From: Cocleimonas flava
GTDB taxonomy: Bacteria; Pseudomonadota; Gammaproteobacteria; Thiotrichales; Thiotrichaceae
Length of the DNA: 64,000 nt
Direction: 5' to 3'
Assembly: GCF_004339015.1 (NCBI RefSeq)
Contig: NZ_SMFQ01000004.1
Location: forward strand, 186,001 to 250,000
In this document: one piece after another, positions 35,180 to 43,248 of the stretch
Layout: every line of letters starts with the position of its first letter
Position numbering within the stretch: the stretch's first letter is position 1
The notes under the pieces: model-generated
The model's input: only the letters and a program-made list of their open reading frames with translations
The model's database searches: none
What the model was told of the DNA's origin: nothing
Program-made: the position numbers and the translations under genes

Positions 35180-36643
35180 CTAAAAAACTGGCACCAAGGT
35201 TAACTTCGAATAATCAAGGTATTGCAATGGGTTCTCTTGCAAACCTGTATTTGTATAAAATCGGCTTAAATCATTTGAGCTTGAAGCAACCTCAATCGCC
35301 GCGCGTTGTGGGGCTGAATGGATCGCTTCCCTCATATTAAAAATGATGTTGTTATAGTCTGGTTTAAAGCCATTTATATTATTCGTAATTTGGCAATTCG
35401 ACATATTCTTGAATTCAAATTCATTCGACACATTACCCAAAATTCTACAGTTTTTATTTTCAAAAACTTTGATCGAACCTGTCGCCTGTCGTTTGTTTTT
35501 TACCTGATCAACCAATAACACAAAATTACCGGCAACCACGTTATCAATCCCTCTGGATAGCGTCACACCATGATGTTGATTCGAGGCGCAGAAATTATTG
35601 ATGATCTTTATATTGGCGTAAGGCAAAGACCTAAATCGTCCAAAAAAAGAATCTCCTTTTTCATCACGCGTAAAAAAGCACTGCCATCCCGTTAAATTAG
35701 GATTCCTCAACGGTGTCTTACCCACCAGCGAAACATTATTACGAATCGTGATATTGGTGTTATTGCGCTTCTGTTTACTGGTATATAACTGGATCATATC
35801 GCTATGAACATACTGTGTTTTGCGAAAGCGTTGTTTATAAAAAACAGGGGTTCGGGTATGCATTAAATTAGAATCGAATAATGCATTATTCACACCACCA
35901 CCAGAAAACATATCGCTCGCCACTCTCACGGCTTTATTGGCTACCGCGTAAAATCCATTCATATCATGAAATTCAACCCCATGAAACAAATCGGTAAACA
36001 GCGTTCTATCGATGATAATGTTGTTACTTTGTTTAATCAGCAGACCTGATTGACTGGCCAGAATCGTATCGAGTTTTCCGCGTTTTAATGCGACTAGATT
36101 ATTGTTTTTATCGCTAAAGTGTAAATTGCTTAAACGAACGTTATTTGAATTCCTGATCTGCCATGAGTAATTATTTCGGGCGGTATCCCATAAATTACTG
36201 ACCTTAAAATGACTGATGGTGACATTGTGCAGATTTTCCCAGGTTATATTTTCCAGGAAAGGCGCCCTATTTTGACCCAACATACCAAGGATAAGCACCG
36301 GCGCATTAAAACGGCGCTTTTGTTTGTAATGGTAACGCTTATCTCTGAGGTTGCTTCTTACGACAATAATCTCGCCGCCCGTGGCATTATCTAAAACCTC
36401 TGACAGTTGCTGAAAATTAAACACGTTGAAGACAATATTATTATTGATAATGTCAGCAGCATTAATTTTATCCAGCTTGCTTGAAGATAAGCTTGGCATC
36501 TCGATTTGAAATTGAGAATTGTCCTTGGCATAACCCTTGGCAAAGGTTACAAACTCTTCTGCATAAGCGTGACTATTTGCGAAAAATAAAACGATTAACA
36601 GAATGGAATTAGCAATGTTTAATTGACGGAATAAGTGTTTCAT
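35180..36643 (-). CDS. Secreted right-handed beta-helix protein
   Basis: The 487-residue precursor has a signal peptide cleaved near AYAEE. A long parallel beta-helix follows, with recurring short strands such as ENITWENLHNVTISHFKV, NSNNVRLSNLHFSD, QSNNIIIDRTLF, NTNITIRNNVSLV and YANIKIINNFC. A conserved-looking HSDMIQLYTS lies mid-way. The fold is shared by polysaccharide lyases (alginate/chondroitin type) and by carbohydrate-binding epimerases, but I cannot place the catalytic residues. It is exported; the natural target is probably a polysaccharide. Monocistronic. Confidence 0.78.
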   Translation of the reverse strand: MKHLFRQLNIANSILLIVLFFANSHAYAEEFVTFAKGYAKDNSQFQIEMPSLSSSKLDKINAADIINNNIVFNVFNFQQLSEVLDNATGGEIIVVRSNLRDKRYHYKQKRRFNAPVLILGMLGQNRAPFLENITWENLHNVTISHFKVSNLWDTARNNYSWQIRNSNNVRLSNLHFSDKNNNLVALKRGKLDTILASQSGLLIKQSNNIIIDRTLFTDLFHGVEFHDMNGFYAVANKAVRVASDMFSGGGVNNALFDSNLMHTRTPVFYKQRFRKTQYVHSDMIQLYTSKQKRNNTNITIRNNVSLVGKTPLRNPNLTGWQCFFTRDEKGDSFFGRFRSLPYANIKIINNFCASNQHHGVTLSRGIDNVVAGNFVLLVDQVKNKRQATGSIKVFENKNCRILGNVSNEFEFKNMSNCQITNNINGFKPDYNNIIFNMREAIHSAPQRAAIEVASSSNDLSRFYTNTGLQENPLQYLDYSKLTLVPVF

Positions 36644-36859
36644 ATTGCCTTGTTGATTATTGTTATTATTAAAATCAGACCAGCTTTTCTAGTAAAAATT
36701 CAAAAATAAATATTTACTGAATAACTTAGTATATCTAGCCACTAATTAAGCAGAGCTTAATACGACATCACTATACATGGCATAGGTTGATCCAACAAAG
36801 TTATCCAATCACGTTTTATACGACCTACTTGATTGACGCCTACAAGTTAACGCGCAGGC

Positions 36860-37453
36860 TCATTGATCAAAATCACCGGCTTGGTATTTCAGTAACACAG
36901 CATCATTTGCTAAGGATGCCGCTTCAACCAAAGCCTTTCCGTGACAATCACCATCGACAGCCCAGTATTCATTATCTTCATGCACTACCGTTTTTACACC
37001 GGGTACTTTAGCAAGTGACTGATAAATCTCATTGTTGAATGCGGTTGCAACATCTCCACTTCTGAAAAACTCTCCTGAGGAAACCATCACCGACCACTCA
37101 AACTCATCGCCTATCGATTTTATTGCAGAAATTCCCTGCAATGATTTATTAAGGTTAGTCCCCACTCTTTCCCAAACTTCTAACACCTCATCGTCATTCA
37201 CGTTTTGTTTTTCAACCATTACATCACCAATAGATGACGCACAGATACAAGGTCGCGCATCCTCTTTTTGTTTCTGGCGTTGCATATAATTTCGCCAAAT
37301 CAGCAATAAAGCGCCACCACCAAAAAACAGCACGGATAAAACGCCAATCACCTTAGGTACTAAACCTGTTTGATTAAGCAGAAAGATACCAACCACAGCA
37401 AACAGTAAACTGCCAAGAATTGAACCAAGGGGTGTCGATAAGAAATGTTTCAT
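36860..37453 (-). CDS. Hypothetical membrane-anchored protein
   Basis: The 197-residue protein has two N-terminal membrane helices (SILGSLLFAVVGIFLLNQTG and VIGVLSVLFFGGGALLLIW). A short basic linker and a soluble domain of about 120 residues follow (DDEVLEVWERVGTNLNKSL, DEFEWSVMVSSGEFFRSGDV, GVKTVVHEDNEYWAVDGDC). No family was recognised. The soluble domain probably faces the cytosol. Monocistronic, in a repeat-rich region. Confidence 0.7.
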   Translation of the reverse strand: MKHFLSTPLGSILGSLLFAVVGIFLLNQTGLVPKVIGVLSVLFFGGGALLLIWRNYMQRQKQKEDARPCICASSIGDVMVEKQNVNDDEVLEVWERVGTNLNKSLQGISAIKSIGDEFEWSVMVSSGEFFRSGDVATAFNNEIYQSLAKVPGVKTVVHEDNEYWAVDGDCHGKALVEAASLANDAVLLKYQAGDFDQ

Positions 37454-37762
37454 AATGGATCAAGTCTAGATCATAAATGGAAACATTGATAAGTCACTTG
37501 AGTGTGAGACTCAGAAATAACGAAATAAAGGGTTCAAATAGTTTATTAAGCCACCCCCCGGCTTTGGGGGCACTTTTTTACAATGATTACTTTTACTTCG
37601 CTTTCACATAGCATTTACATAACTTTATTTAGTTTCTATCTGGAAATATTAACAAAGCATCCATCCCCCCAGAAATTTCGGATATGATTTACTCGTCAAG
37701 AAGATAGTATTAAGTTATCTATGATAAAAACCTATAAAAAAGCACGAGGGATTTAATAAACC
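37454..37762. other. Divergent intergenic region with one C-rich element
   Basis: It holds the C-rich element at 37552-37579 and otherwise AT-rich sequence, including a CATCCCCCCAGAAATTTCGG stretch near 37661 that resembles a decayed C-run. It must include promoters for the genes on both sides. Confidence 0.5.
37552..37579 (+). repeat. C-rich interspersed element, short form (copy 12)
   Basis: Variant CCGGCTTTGGGGGCAC plus T-tract, located between divergent starts. Like copy 13 it has CGGCTT in place of [T/C]AC[C/T]TT. Confidence 0.85.
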
Positions 37763-38251
37763 ATGGATGCCAAATTCAGAATAACTGAAGCAGATTACGT
37801 GAATGCCGGAAAACTCTTTAGCAGAACGACCACCAAGGTAAAACTCATTCTACTTCTGGGTGTGGTGCTTTTGGTATTGGGAGAAGTATTTGGTCCGCGC
37901 AGTTTGTCGGGGGCATTAATCGGCGGATTGCTGGGAGGCACTTTAGTCGCGGTACTGATTAAATACATCATCTCGCCCTACATGCTAAAACGACATTACC
38001 GCAAGTACAAAGCCATGCATGAAGAATTTACCATACAGCAACAGGATAATGGCGTATTCATAGGCTCTTCAAGTGGCGAAGGTATAGTCAAATGGGACAA
38101 TATTCTGAAATGGCGGCAAAACGACGATTATATTTTGCTCTACCCGATGCCGCGTTTGTACCATATCGTGCCTAAATCAATCGCTAAGCACGGCTTTGAT
38201 ATTGATGGACTGGTCGAAAGCCTTAATAAACATGTCGGTTGCGAAACCTGA
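37763..38251 (+). CDS. YcxB-like family membrane protein
   Basis: The 162-residue protein has two membrane helices (VKLILLLGVVLLVLGEVFG and ALIGGLLGGTLVAVLIKYII). The YcxB-type C-terminal part follows: EEFTIQQQDNGVFIGSSSGE, IVKWDNILKWRQNDDYILLY and HIVPKSIAKHGF. The family is widespread, often small and of unknown function. The stop is 33 bases before the C-rich element shared with the convergent DUF1287 gene. Confidence 0.8.
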   Translation: MDAKFRITEADYVNAGKLFSRTTTKVKLILLLGVVLLVLGEVFGPRSLSGALIGGLLGGTLVAVLIKYIISPYMLKRHYRKYKAMHEEFTIQQQDNGVFIGSSSGEGIVKWDNILKWRQNDDYILLYPMPRLYHIVPKSIAKHGFDIDGLVESLNKHVGCET

Positions 38252-38283
38252 TAAAAACTGATAAAAACGAAAAGAATAATTGC

Positions 38284-38310
38284 CACCCCCCGGCTTAGAG
38301 GCACTTTTTT
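38284..38310 (+). repeat. C-rich interspersed element, short form (copy 13)
   Basis: The CCGGCTTAGAGGCAC variant. Its T-tract contributes to the TAA stop of DUF1287 paralog B on the minus strand. Confidence 0.85.
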
Positions 38311-39487
38311 ATGAGCCGGTTTCACCCTCGTAATCAACGTAATCCAAGTAATCATTGTTTTTCGCAAACGATTTCATTCTCGAAGAGGACAATGCAGTAC
38401 CGTAATTAAAATGACCCGTAATCCTGTGTTTGAACAACATGTCGTTTAACTCAGGGCCTGCTCCGATATTATGCACAATTAACGGATTACCCGTAATCGC
38501 AGAAACTGAATTAGACACAATGCCAATATGCGTGAGCCCTTGACCCAAATCCCAAGTCACGATATTCCCTACTTTATAATCCGCAGGGTTATGCGTAACG
38601 GCTAAGGATGCGCCAATACGCTTAAAATATGTGATCAAATTGGGGACACGCCGATGATCAATATTGGTATCAGGTTTAGATAATCGCCAATTATTCGGAT
38701 AACGATGGAAATTACGTTTCATATCCTCATGCACACGTTGTTGCAGATCAATCCCTAAACCACGAAATGATCGAATCACAACGTCGGTACATACGCCGAT
38801 GTTTTTAGGCACATCACCCATTGGATAGCCGATTTTCACATAGCGACCGTCATAGGTAACATTCGATTGCAGACGCAATTCAGCCTGTCTCGCGAGGTGA
38901 TCCTGAAAAGATGAGATGGCGACAATGGGTGAGGCTTGAATGCTAGGTGTAGCTCTCGGTATTGATGCTCTTTGCAGCGCATCTTTAAGATCGTTTTCAA
39001 TACTTTCTGTGAATTGCTCTGCGATTTTAAACTCAGAGAGTTTAAGTGTTGCAAGTTTAGCTACATCTTTATTTGCATCTTTATGTACATCAACAATTTC
39101 ATTATCTTCATCGCTCGCTAACTCAAATAAAAAATAATAAGACTGATCAATATCCTGATGCGCTAACCCAAATTCATCTTCAGTTACACCTTTAATAACA
39201 TCATCTCCAATATTCCAAGATGAAGGTTTCGCCTGTGTACCTTGAGCTGACCATACGTAAATGGTCGGTAAAGCATATTTTGCAGAGGATGTTTGCTTAT
39301 TGATCGGTTGTTGATGAGCTACAGAATCGTGTGATTCAATTGTTTTCGACGCATCCGAAACACTTGGCAATGGTTGTTTCAGACTGCCCACTTTATTCAG
39401 CAATATCGTTTTGGCAACACCTAACAAACCGACGAATAAGGTCAGTAAAAGCAGTGTTTTCAAATAGGGAATGGTGAGTTTTTTCAT
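38309..39487 (-). CDS. DUF1287 family protein, paralog B (long linker)
   Basis: The 392-residue member has an N-terminal membrane anchor (TLLLLTLFVGLLGVAKTILL) and a 170-residue variable linker not found in paralogs A and C. The same DUF1287 domain follows: KIGYPMGDVPKNIGVCTDVV, VHEDMKRNFHRYP, PDTNIDHRRVPNLI and THIGIVSNSVS. The putative catalytic Cys and His are kept. The stop is TAA at the edge of a C-rich element. It lies directly downstream of an AP2-like gene, an order repeated at 45163-46828. Confidence 0.87.
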   Translation of the reverse strand: MKKLTIPYLKTLLLLTLFVGLLGVAKTILLNKVGSLKQPLPSVSDASKTIESHDSVAHQQPINKQTSSAKYALPTIYVWSAQGTQAKPSSWNIGDDVIKGVTEDEFGLAHQDIDQSYYFLFELASDEDNEIVDVHKDANKDVAKLATLKLSEFKIAEQFTESIENDLKDALQRASIPRATPSIQASPIVAISSFQDHLARQAELRLQSNVTYDGRYVKIGYPMGDVPKNIGVCTDVVIRSFRGLGIDLQQRVHEDMKRNFHRYPNNWRLSKPDTNIDHRRVPNLITYFKRIGASLAVTHNPADYKVGNIVTWDLGQGLTHIGIVSNSVSAITGNPLIVHNIGAGPELNDMLFKHRITGHFNYGTALSSSRMKSFAKNNDYLDYVDYEGETGS

Positions 39488-39578
39488 TACCCTTACAGTA
39501 ATAAATCATCCACACGGAATTGATAAGCGACATAAGAATAGAAGGTAGTAATTGTGCTTTGAATTGCTTTTATTAAGC

Positions 39579-39604
39579 CACCCCCTACCTTACGGGCACT
39601 TTTT
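39579..39604 (+). repeat. C-rich interspersed element, short form (copy 14)
   Basis: CCCCCTACCTTACGGGCAC plus T-tract, followed after 20 bases by a REP-like arm. It is equivalent in position to copy 19 in the duplicated block. Confidence 0.85.
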
Positions 39605-39624
39605 CTGAATGAATAATAAAATAA

Positions 39625-39664
39625 TGTAGGTTGGATAAGCATGGCGCCACCCGACTTATCCCAC
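39625..39664 (+). repeat. REP-like palindrome, internally deleted
   Basis: TAGGTTGGATAAGCATGGCGCCACCCGACTTATCCCAC: left arm and truncated right arm of the REP-like unit. Confidence 0.7.
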
Positions 39665-39672
39665 TAATCTCT

Positions 39673-40338
39673 TCAAGTCATACTTAAAAGCTCAGCATCT
39701 TTAATATTATGATCGCTCATATATTTCAATACTTCTGCCTTAAATGGTTTGTTATTTTTAAACTGCATCAATAATTGTTTAAACCATGACACCAAAATAT
39801 CTTCTGAAATCACAGGTGCAAGTGCTCCAATATGTACTGCCTGCTTTTGCGTAAAATATAAATACCTGAAAACGATTAACAGCCTTTCCTTAACCGGTAT
39901 ATTTTTATAAATCGAATCGAATAAAGCATAGTCTTTATTTTTTTGTAGAAACTCACAGGCTTTAAACCATGCCATTTCATAACCGTATTTGTTAATACTA
40001 AAGTTCTTATGAAAACGAATATTATTTGTCGTACCCTGCACATGAAAATAACAGGTGTTGTACGAAATTCTAAACTTAATGCCTTTAACGCCGGTAGAAT
40101 AAGGAGAACTGATTCTTCTCAATTCCTTAGCTGCAATATCGCGTTTACTACTTGCCAGGTTTTTTTCCATCATCCATTTTGCATGGAGTGATTTAGCATC
40201 TGATAAAATCTCATCTTCTGATTTATCCGTCGATTTAAAACTATAATACTTTTGCATTAATTTCGAATCGACCATAACAGCAACACGGACGCCGATGAAC
40301 CCTGCCTTATGCTCGTCTTTTCTATACGTTCTAATCAT
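39673..40338 (-). CDS. AP2-like domain protein, copy 1 of a duplicated gene
   Basis: The 221-residue basic protein has a central segment (GIKFRISYNTCYFHVQG, FHKNFSINKYGYEMAWFKAC) resembling the AP2/integrase-type DNA-binding domain: a three-stranded sheet then a helix. No recombinase domain is attached. It is about 90 percent identical (200 of 221 by my count) to the gene at 46163. The ATG at 40365 would add nine residues; the ATG at 40338 (MIRTYRK) is shared by both copies. It may be a regulator or a relic of a mobile element. The function is unknown. Confidence 0.75.
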   Translation of the reverse strand: MIRTYRKDEHKAGFIGVRVAVMVDSKLMQKYYSFKSTDKSEDEILSDAKSLHAKWMMEKNLASSKRDIAAKELRRISSPYSTGVKGIKFRISYNTCYFHVQGTTNNIRFHKNFSINKYGYEMAWFKACEFLQKNKDYALFDSIYKNIPVKERLLIVFRYLYFTQKQAVHIGALAPVISEDILVSWFKQLLMQFKNNKPFKAEVLKYMSDHNIKDAELLSMT

Positions 40339-40500
40339 ATCTCTAACGATGTTAACTATTTGCAATGAGTAAATTCACATTATTAATTTACACAGATACC
40401 ATCGAAAAACATAATTAAAGTATGGAAAGCCCTTAATTACTTATTTTAATTAGTTTTTATGTTAATTAGTTGTTTATTGGGCGTAGAAAAATCAGAAAGT

Positions 40501-40698
40501 TACCCCTCTACTTACCATGAGCTTTCCATTTCGTTTTTTGAAATGGACAACTCAGCCGAGGTGCAACCGAGACAACGCTGGAACGCAGTAACGACGACCC
40601 GAAGGGTGAGGCCTTAGCCGAATATTTATGCCGGAGTTTAGGACTAGCTCGTCTGTAACACAACTCTAGACCTTACGCGTGTATTTAGGTACTTTTTT
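40501..40698 (+). repeat. C-rich interspersed element, long form (copy 15)
   Basis: About 198 bp: ACCCCTCTACTTACC start, ATTTCGTTTTTTGAAAT hairpin, a module with CGACCCGAAGGGTGAGGC and TAGCCGAATATTTATGCC, then GACTAGCTCGTC and a TACTTTTTTCG end. Nearly identical to copy 20. Confidence 0.88.
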
Positions 40699-40716
40699 CG
40701 ATGACAAATAAAGTAT

Positions 40717-40743
40717 GTAGGTCGGATAAGCAAAGCGCCATAC
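40717..40743 (+). repeat. Partial REP-like palindrome
   Basis: GTAGGTCGGATAAGCAAAGCGCCATAC, left arm only, 18 bases after the long C-rich element. Confidence 0.7.
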
Positions 40744-40779
40744 AAGCTATTTGATAACTTTTCCCGGAGCTCGCGTTAC

Positions 40780-41193
40780 TTAGCGAAGCCTCTCTTTAAA
40801 TTTTTCTAAGAGTTCCATATCATCCCGCCCTACTGTTGGCACTATATTGTTATCCGCATCAAGCATGAATATCTCAGGGTTTTGAGGATCAGGGCTGGAA
40901 TTATCTTGAATATTCTTAGGATCACTACCAAATATTTCCGGATCCAAAGTATTTTTATCAACATCGCCATCTATTAATGCATAAGGTTTTACTTTGTTAT
41001 TTTTTCTAACATTTGCTGCAGATTGACGTCTTCTTTTAGTTTCTTTTTTCTTTCTCTCAATCTCAGCGACTACCTTATCTAACTTTTGAATCGCAGCCAT
41101 TTCACTCTTACTAAATAGCGGTTTAGCAAAAGCAGGTGCAGAAAACACAAACATCACCATTAAAAATAAACTGAAGGATTTTAAAAGTTTCAT
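40780..41193 (-). CDS. Small secreted protein of unknown function
   Basis: The 137-residue precursor has a signal peptide (FLMVMFVFSAPAFAK). A charged, probably helical segment follows (MAAIQKLDKVVAEIERKKKE), then an acidic/Pro-Asn-rich stretch (DPEIFGSDPKN, DPQNPEIFMLDADNN) with a repeated NPEIF-like unit. No family was recognised. The gene is bounded on its 3' side by the REP-like arm. Confidence 0.65.
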   Translation of the reverse strand: MKLLKSFSLFLMVMFVFSAPAFAKPLFSKSEMAAIQKLDKVVAEIERKKKETKRRRQSAANVRKNNKVKPYALIDGDVDKNTLDPEIFGSDPKNIQDNSSPDPQNPEIFMLDADNNIVPTVGRDDMELLEKFKERLR

Positions 41194-41604
41194 AGTTAAA
41201 TATTAGTCCATATTTTAAATATGTCTAATCAACCAATAAATATCACCGTCTGACTATCAAACACTTTTACTCAATGAACAATGAAAATGTACCTTGGATT
41301 AGCCTAGCGCCATCCGACATGACCATGATGATTTTCATACTATAGCTCTCATACAATAGCTCTCGTACTACAGCTCTCATACAAATGTCGGATGGCGTAC
41401 CTTAACCGACCTACTTTGCTTTCAATGGTAATTCATAAACAGTAGGTATTTCACCAAGCTATTTTAAGAACGTGTGTTACAGTGATAAAGATAACTGCTT
41501 GAATCCACATTTTCTCTCCCGCCCTAATTATTGATTTCATATCTTTTTTCAAGCACAGGGAAACTCGCCATTATTTCGTTTACTCAAAATAATCTCACTT
41601 AAGT
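41194..41604. other. Intergenic region with an expanded REP-like palindrome
   Basis: About 410 bases without a gene. The REP-like unit occupies 41289-41415. The remainder is AT-rich leader of the pseudouridine synthase gene. Confidence 0.5.
41289..41415. repeat. REP-like palindrome with internal ATAGCTCTCATACA repeats
   Basis: Arms TAGCCTAGCGCCATCCGACAT and ATGTCGGATGGCG...ACCGACCTAC enclose about 60 bases with three copies of a TAGCTCTC[AG]TAC unit. It is the longest REP-like unit in the window. Confidence 0.8.
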
Positions 41605-41631
41605 GTGCAAGAACACCCACTGAAAAAAACA

Positions 41632-42210
41632 ATGAATACAGCAGCGAACGATTCGAGAAAACTGTTGGCGCTCAATAAACCTAAGGGTTATGTCGTCACG
41701 CGCTCTGATGAGCTAGGACGAAAAACAGTCTACGACCTTTTACCTCAATGGGTTTTTAATGATGGGTGGATGCCCATCGGACGACTAGACCTGGAATCCA
41801 AAGGGATTCTATTATTTACAACTAACGGCAAAATGGGTGAAAGACTCACCAGACCGGGGAATTGCATCAAAGTCTACGAGATTTGGGTCAGAGGTCACGT
41901 AACAGACGAGCATATTGCAGCCGCGCTGAAAGGCGTGGAAAGCAGAGAAGATATGCTGAAAGTGCTCAGTGTTGAAAGAAAAGGCACGGGAGGCGCAAAA
42001 ACAAAACTTTGGGTAGCGATTGACGAAGGAAAAAACCGGCATATTCGTCGGCTTTTTGGCGCATTGAAAGATCCCAAATTTGCGACCGCTTTAAAAGTCT
42101 TAAAACTAACACGAATCAGTATTGGTAGTTTCAGACCAAACATCGAAAGCGGTAAATGGCGTTATCTATCTTTAGCGGAAGAAACAATGCTAATTAAGAA
42201 TCTTAGTTAA
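41632..42210 (+). CDS. RsuA/RluE-type pseudouridine synthase
   Basis: The 192-residue enzyme converts a uridine in ribosomal RNA to pseudouridine. The family signature is clear: LLALNKPKGYVVTRSDELGR, the catalytic Asp in MPIGRLDLESKGILLFTTNG, YEIWVRGHVT, and GKNRHIRRLFGAL. It lacks an N-terminal S4 domain, as RluE does. The target position cannot be read from the sequence. A GTG at 41605 in frame would add nine residues; the ATG at 41632 is preferred but has no strong ribosome-binding site. Confidence 0.88.
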   Translation: MNTAANDSRKLLALNKPKGYVVTRSDELGRKTVYDLLPQWVFNDGWMPIGRLDLESKGILLFTTNGKMGERLTRPGNCIKVYEIWVRGHVTDEHIAAALKGVESREDMLKVLSVERKGTGGAKTKLWVAIDEGKNRHIRRLFGALKDPKFATALKVLKLTRISIGSFRPNIESGKWRYLSLAEETMLIKNLS

Positions 42211-42229
42211 TATAAAAAACGATCTTTGA

Positions 42230-42255
42230 CACCCCCCTAGTTTGAGGAGGTTTTT
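42230..42255 (+). repeat. C-rich interspersed element, short form (copy 16)
   Basis: CACCCCCCTAGTTTGAGGAGG plus T-tract, between the pseudouridine synthase gene and a convergent hairpin. Confidence 0.8.
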
Positions 42256-42288
42256 ATATTTGATTAAGTAAAAATCGCGGATACAAAA

Positions 42289-42309
42289 AAGCCCGAAATT
42301 ATCGGGCTT
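42289..42309. terminator. Bidirectional terminator
   Basis: AAGCCCGA / TCGGGCTT stem, flanked by an A-tract on the left, between convergent genes. Confidence 0.8.
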
Positions 42310-42340
42310 GTTATTAGTCAAACTATAGATGTCTAATATT

Positions 42341-42943
42341 TTATCTTGGATATCTAATTCCGCCAAAGCAGTTATTAGCGTATTTTTTAGCCCAGAATTT
42401 TCGCTTCTTTTCTAGACGATTATATTGGCTTGCTTTGTACCCTCTTTTCATACGATCTTCAGCTCTTTCCTTCATTTCTTCAATGTATGAACATTCCCGA
42501 TCATTAATGTCTTTATCTAATTTCTTTTGCTTCCGAGCCTGAGCCTGTTTTTGTAATCTTATTTTTTGAGAATAATCAGACTGTAAGCGGTTGTTCATAT
42601 CGTTATAAACGGGTTGTGGTATGTAATTACTCGTTTGCTTATATCTGCGGTTTTTTAATGATTCTGGCATAACGGTAACCTTTTTTTCACCTTGCCATTT
42701 TATGTAACCTTTCTTATGAGTATTATTATTCTTAACATTATGTCTTATTTGATTATTCATTGGAGTTAAAGTGCCAGTTTTTTGATAGACAACCTTAGAT
42801 TGATAAGATGCTCCCTTTAAACGCTGACTATCGTTAAAATGCCCATTTTCTACATCTGGTAGATACCATGCGAAGAAATACAAAATTGCTGCTAAGCCCA
42901 TTGACGGGACGATTATCATTGCAAGCTTTTCATAAGAATTCAT
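42341..42943 (-). CDS. Small basic membrane-anchored protein
   Basis: The 200-residue protein has one N-terminal membrane helix (MIIVPSMGLAAILYFFAWYL). A strongly basic, helical remainder follows (QKIRLQKQAQARKQKKLDKD, MKERAEDRMKRGYKASQYN). It has three Cys in the C-terminal part. No family was recognised. It is probably real because it has a signal-anchor start and a shared terminator, but the role is unknown. Confidence 0.6.
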   Translation of the reverse strand: MNSYEKLAMIIVPSMGLAAILYFFAWYLPDVENGHFNDSQRLKGASYQSKVVYQKTGTLTPMNNQIRHNVKNNNTHKKGYIKWQGEKKVTVMPESLKNRRYKQTSNYIPQPVYNDMNNRLQSDYSQKIRLQKQAQARKQKKLDKDINDRECSYIEEMKERAEDRMKRGYKASQYNRLEKKRKFWAKKYANNCFGGIRYPR

Positions 42944-43248
42944 ATCTATACCGTTCCTTTTTATTCAGATTAGTATATTAGTTTTATATGTTACTTTGCA
43001 TACCATTAGTCGTATGGCGAATAAGAAAGCGAATTATGGATAAATAACAGAAAATTACTTATGGGCTCTGTTTTTAAGTCATCCCCCTACTTTTTGGCAC
43101 TTTTTATACTCTGACTCTATTACCATTCAAAACTATAAGTTTTAGCTTCATGCATACCCTTAATCAAATATCTTAGATTAAGTTTAGCCAATATATTATT
43201 ATTAAATAATAAGCACAAAAACTAAATAATAAAAATAATAGAAAAGCT
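42944..43248. other. Divergent intergenic region with one C-rich element
   Basis: The C-rich element is at 43080-43105. The rest is very AT-rich leader of the DUF4116 gene. No other feature was found. Confidence 0.45.
43080..43105 (+). repeat. C-rich interspersed element, short form (copy 17)
   Basis: CATCCCCCTACTTTTTGGCAC plus T-tract, between divergent starts. Confidence 0.8.
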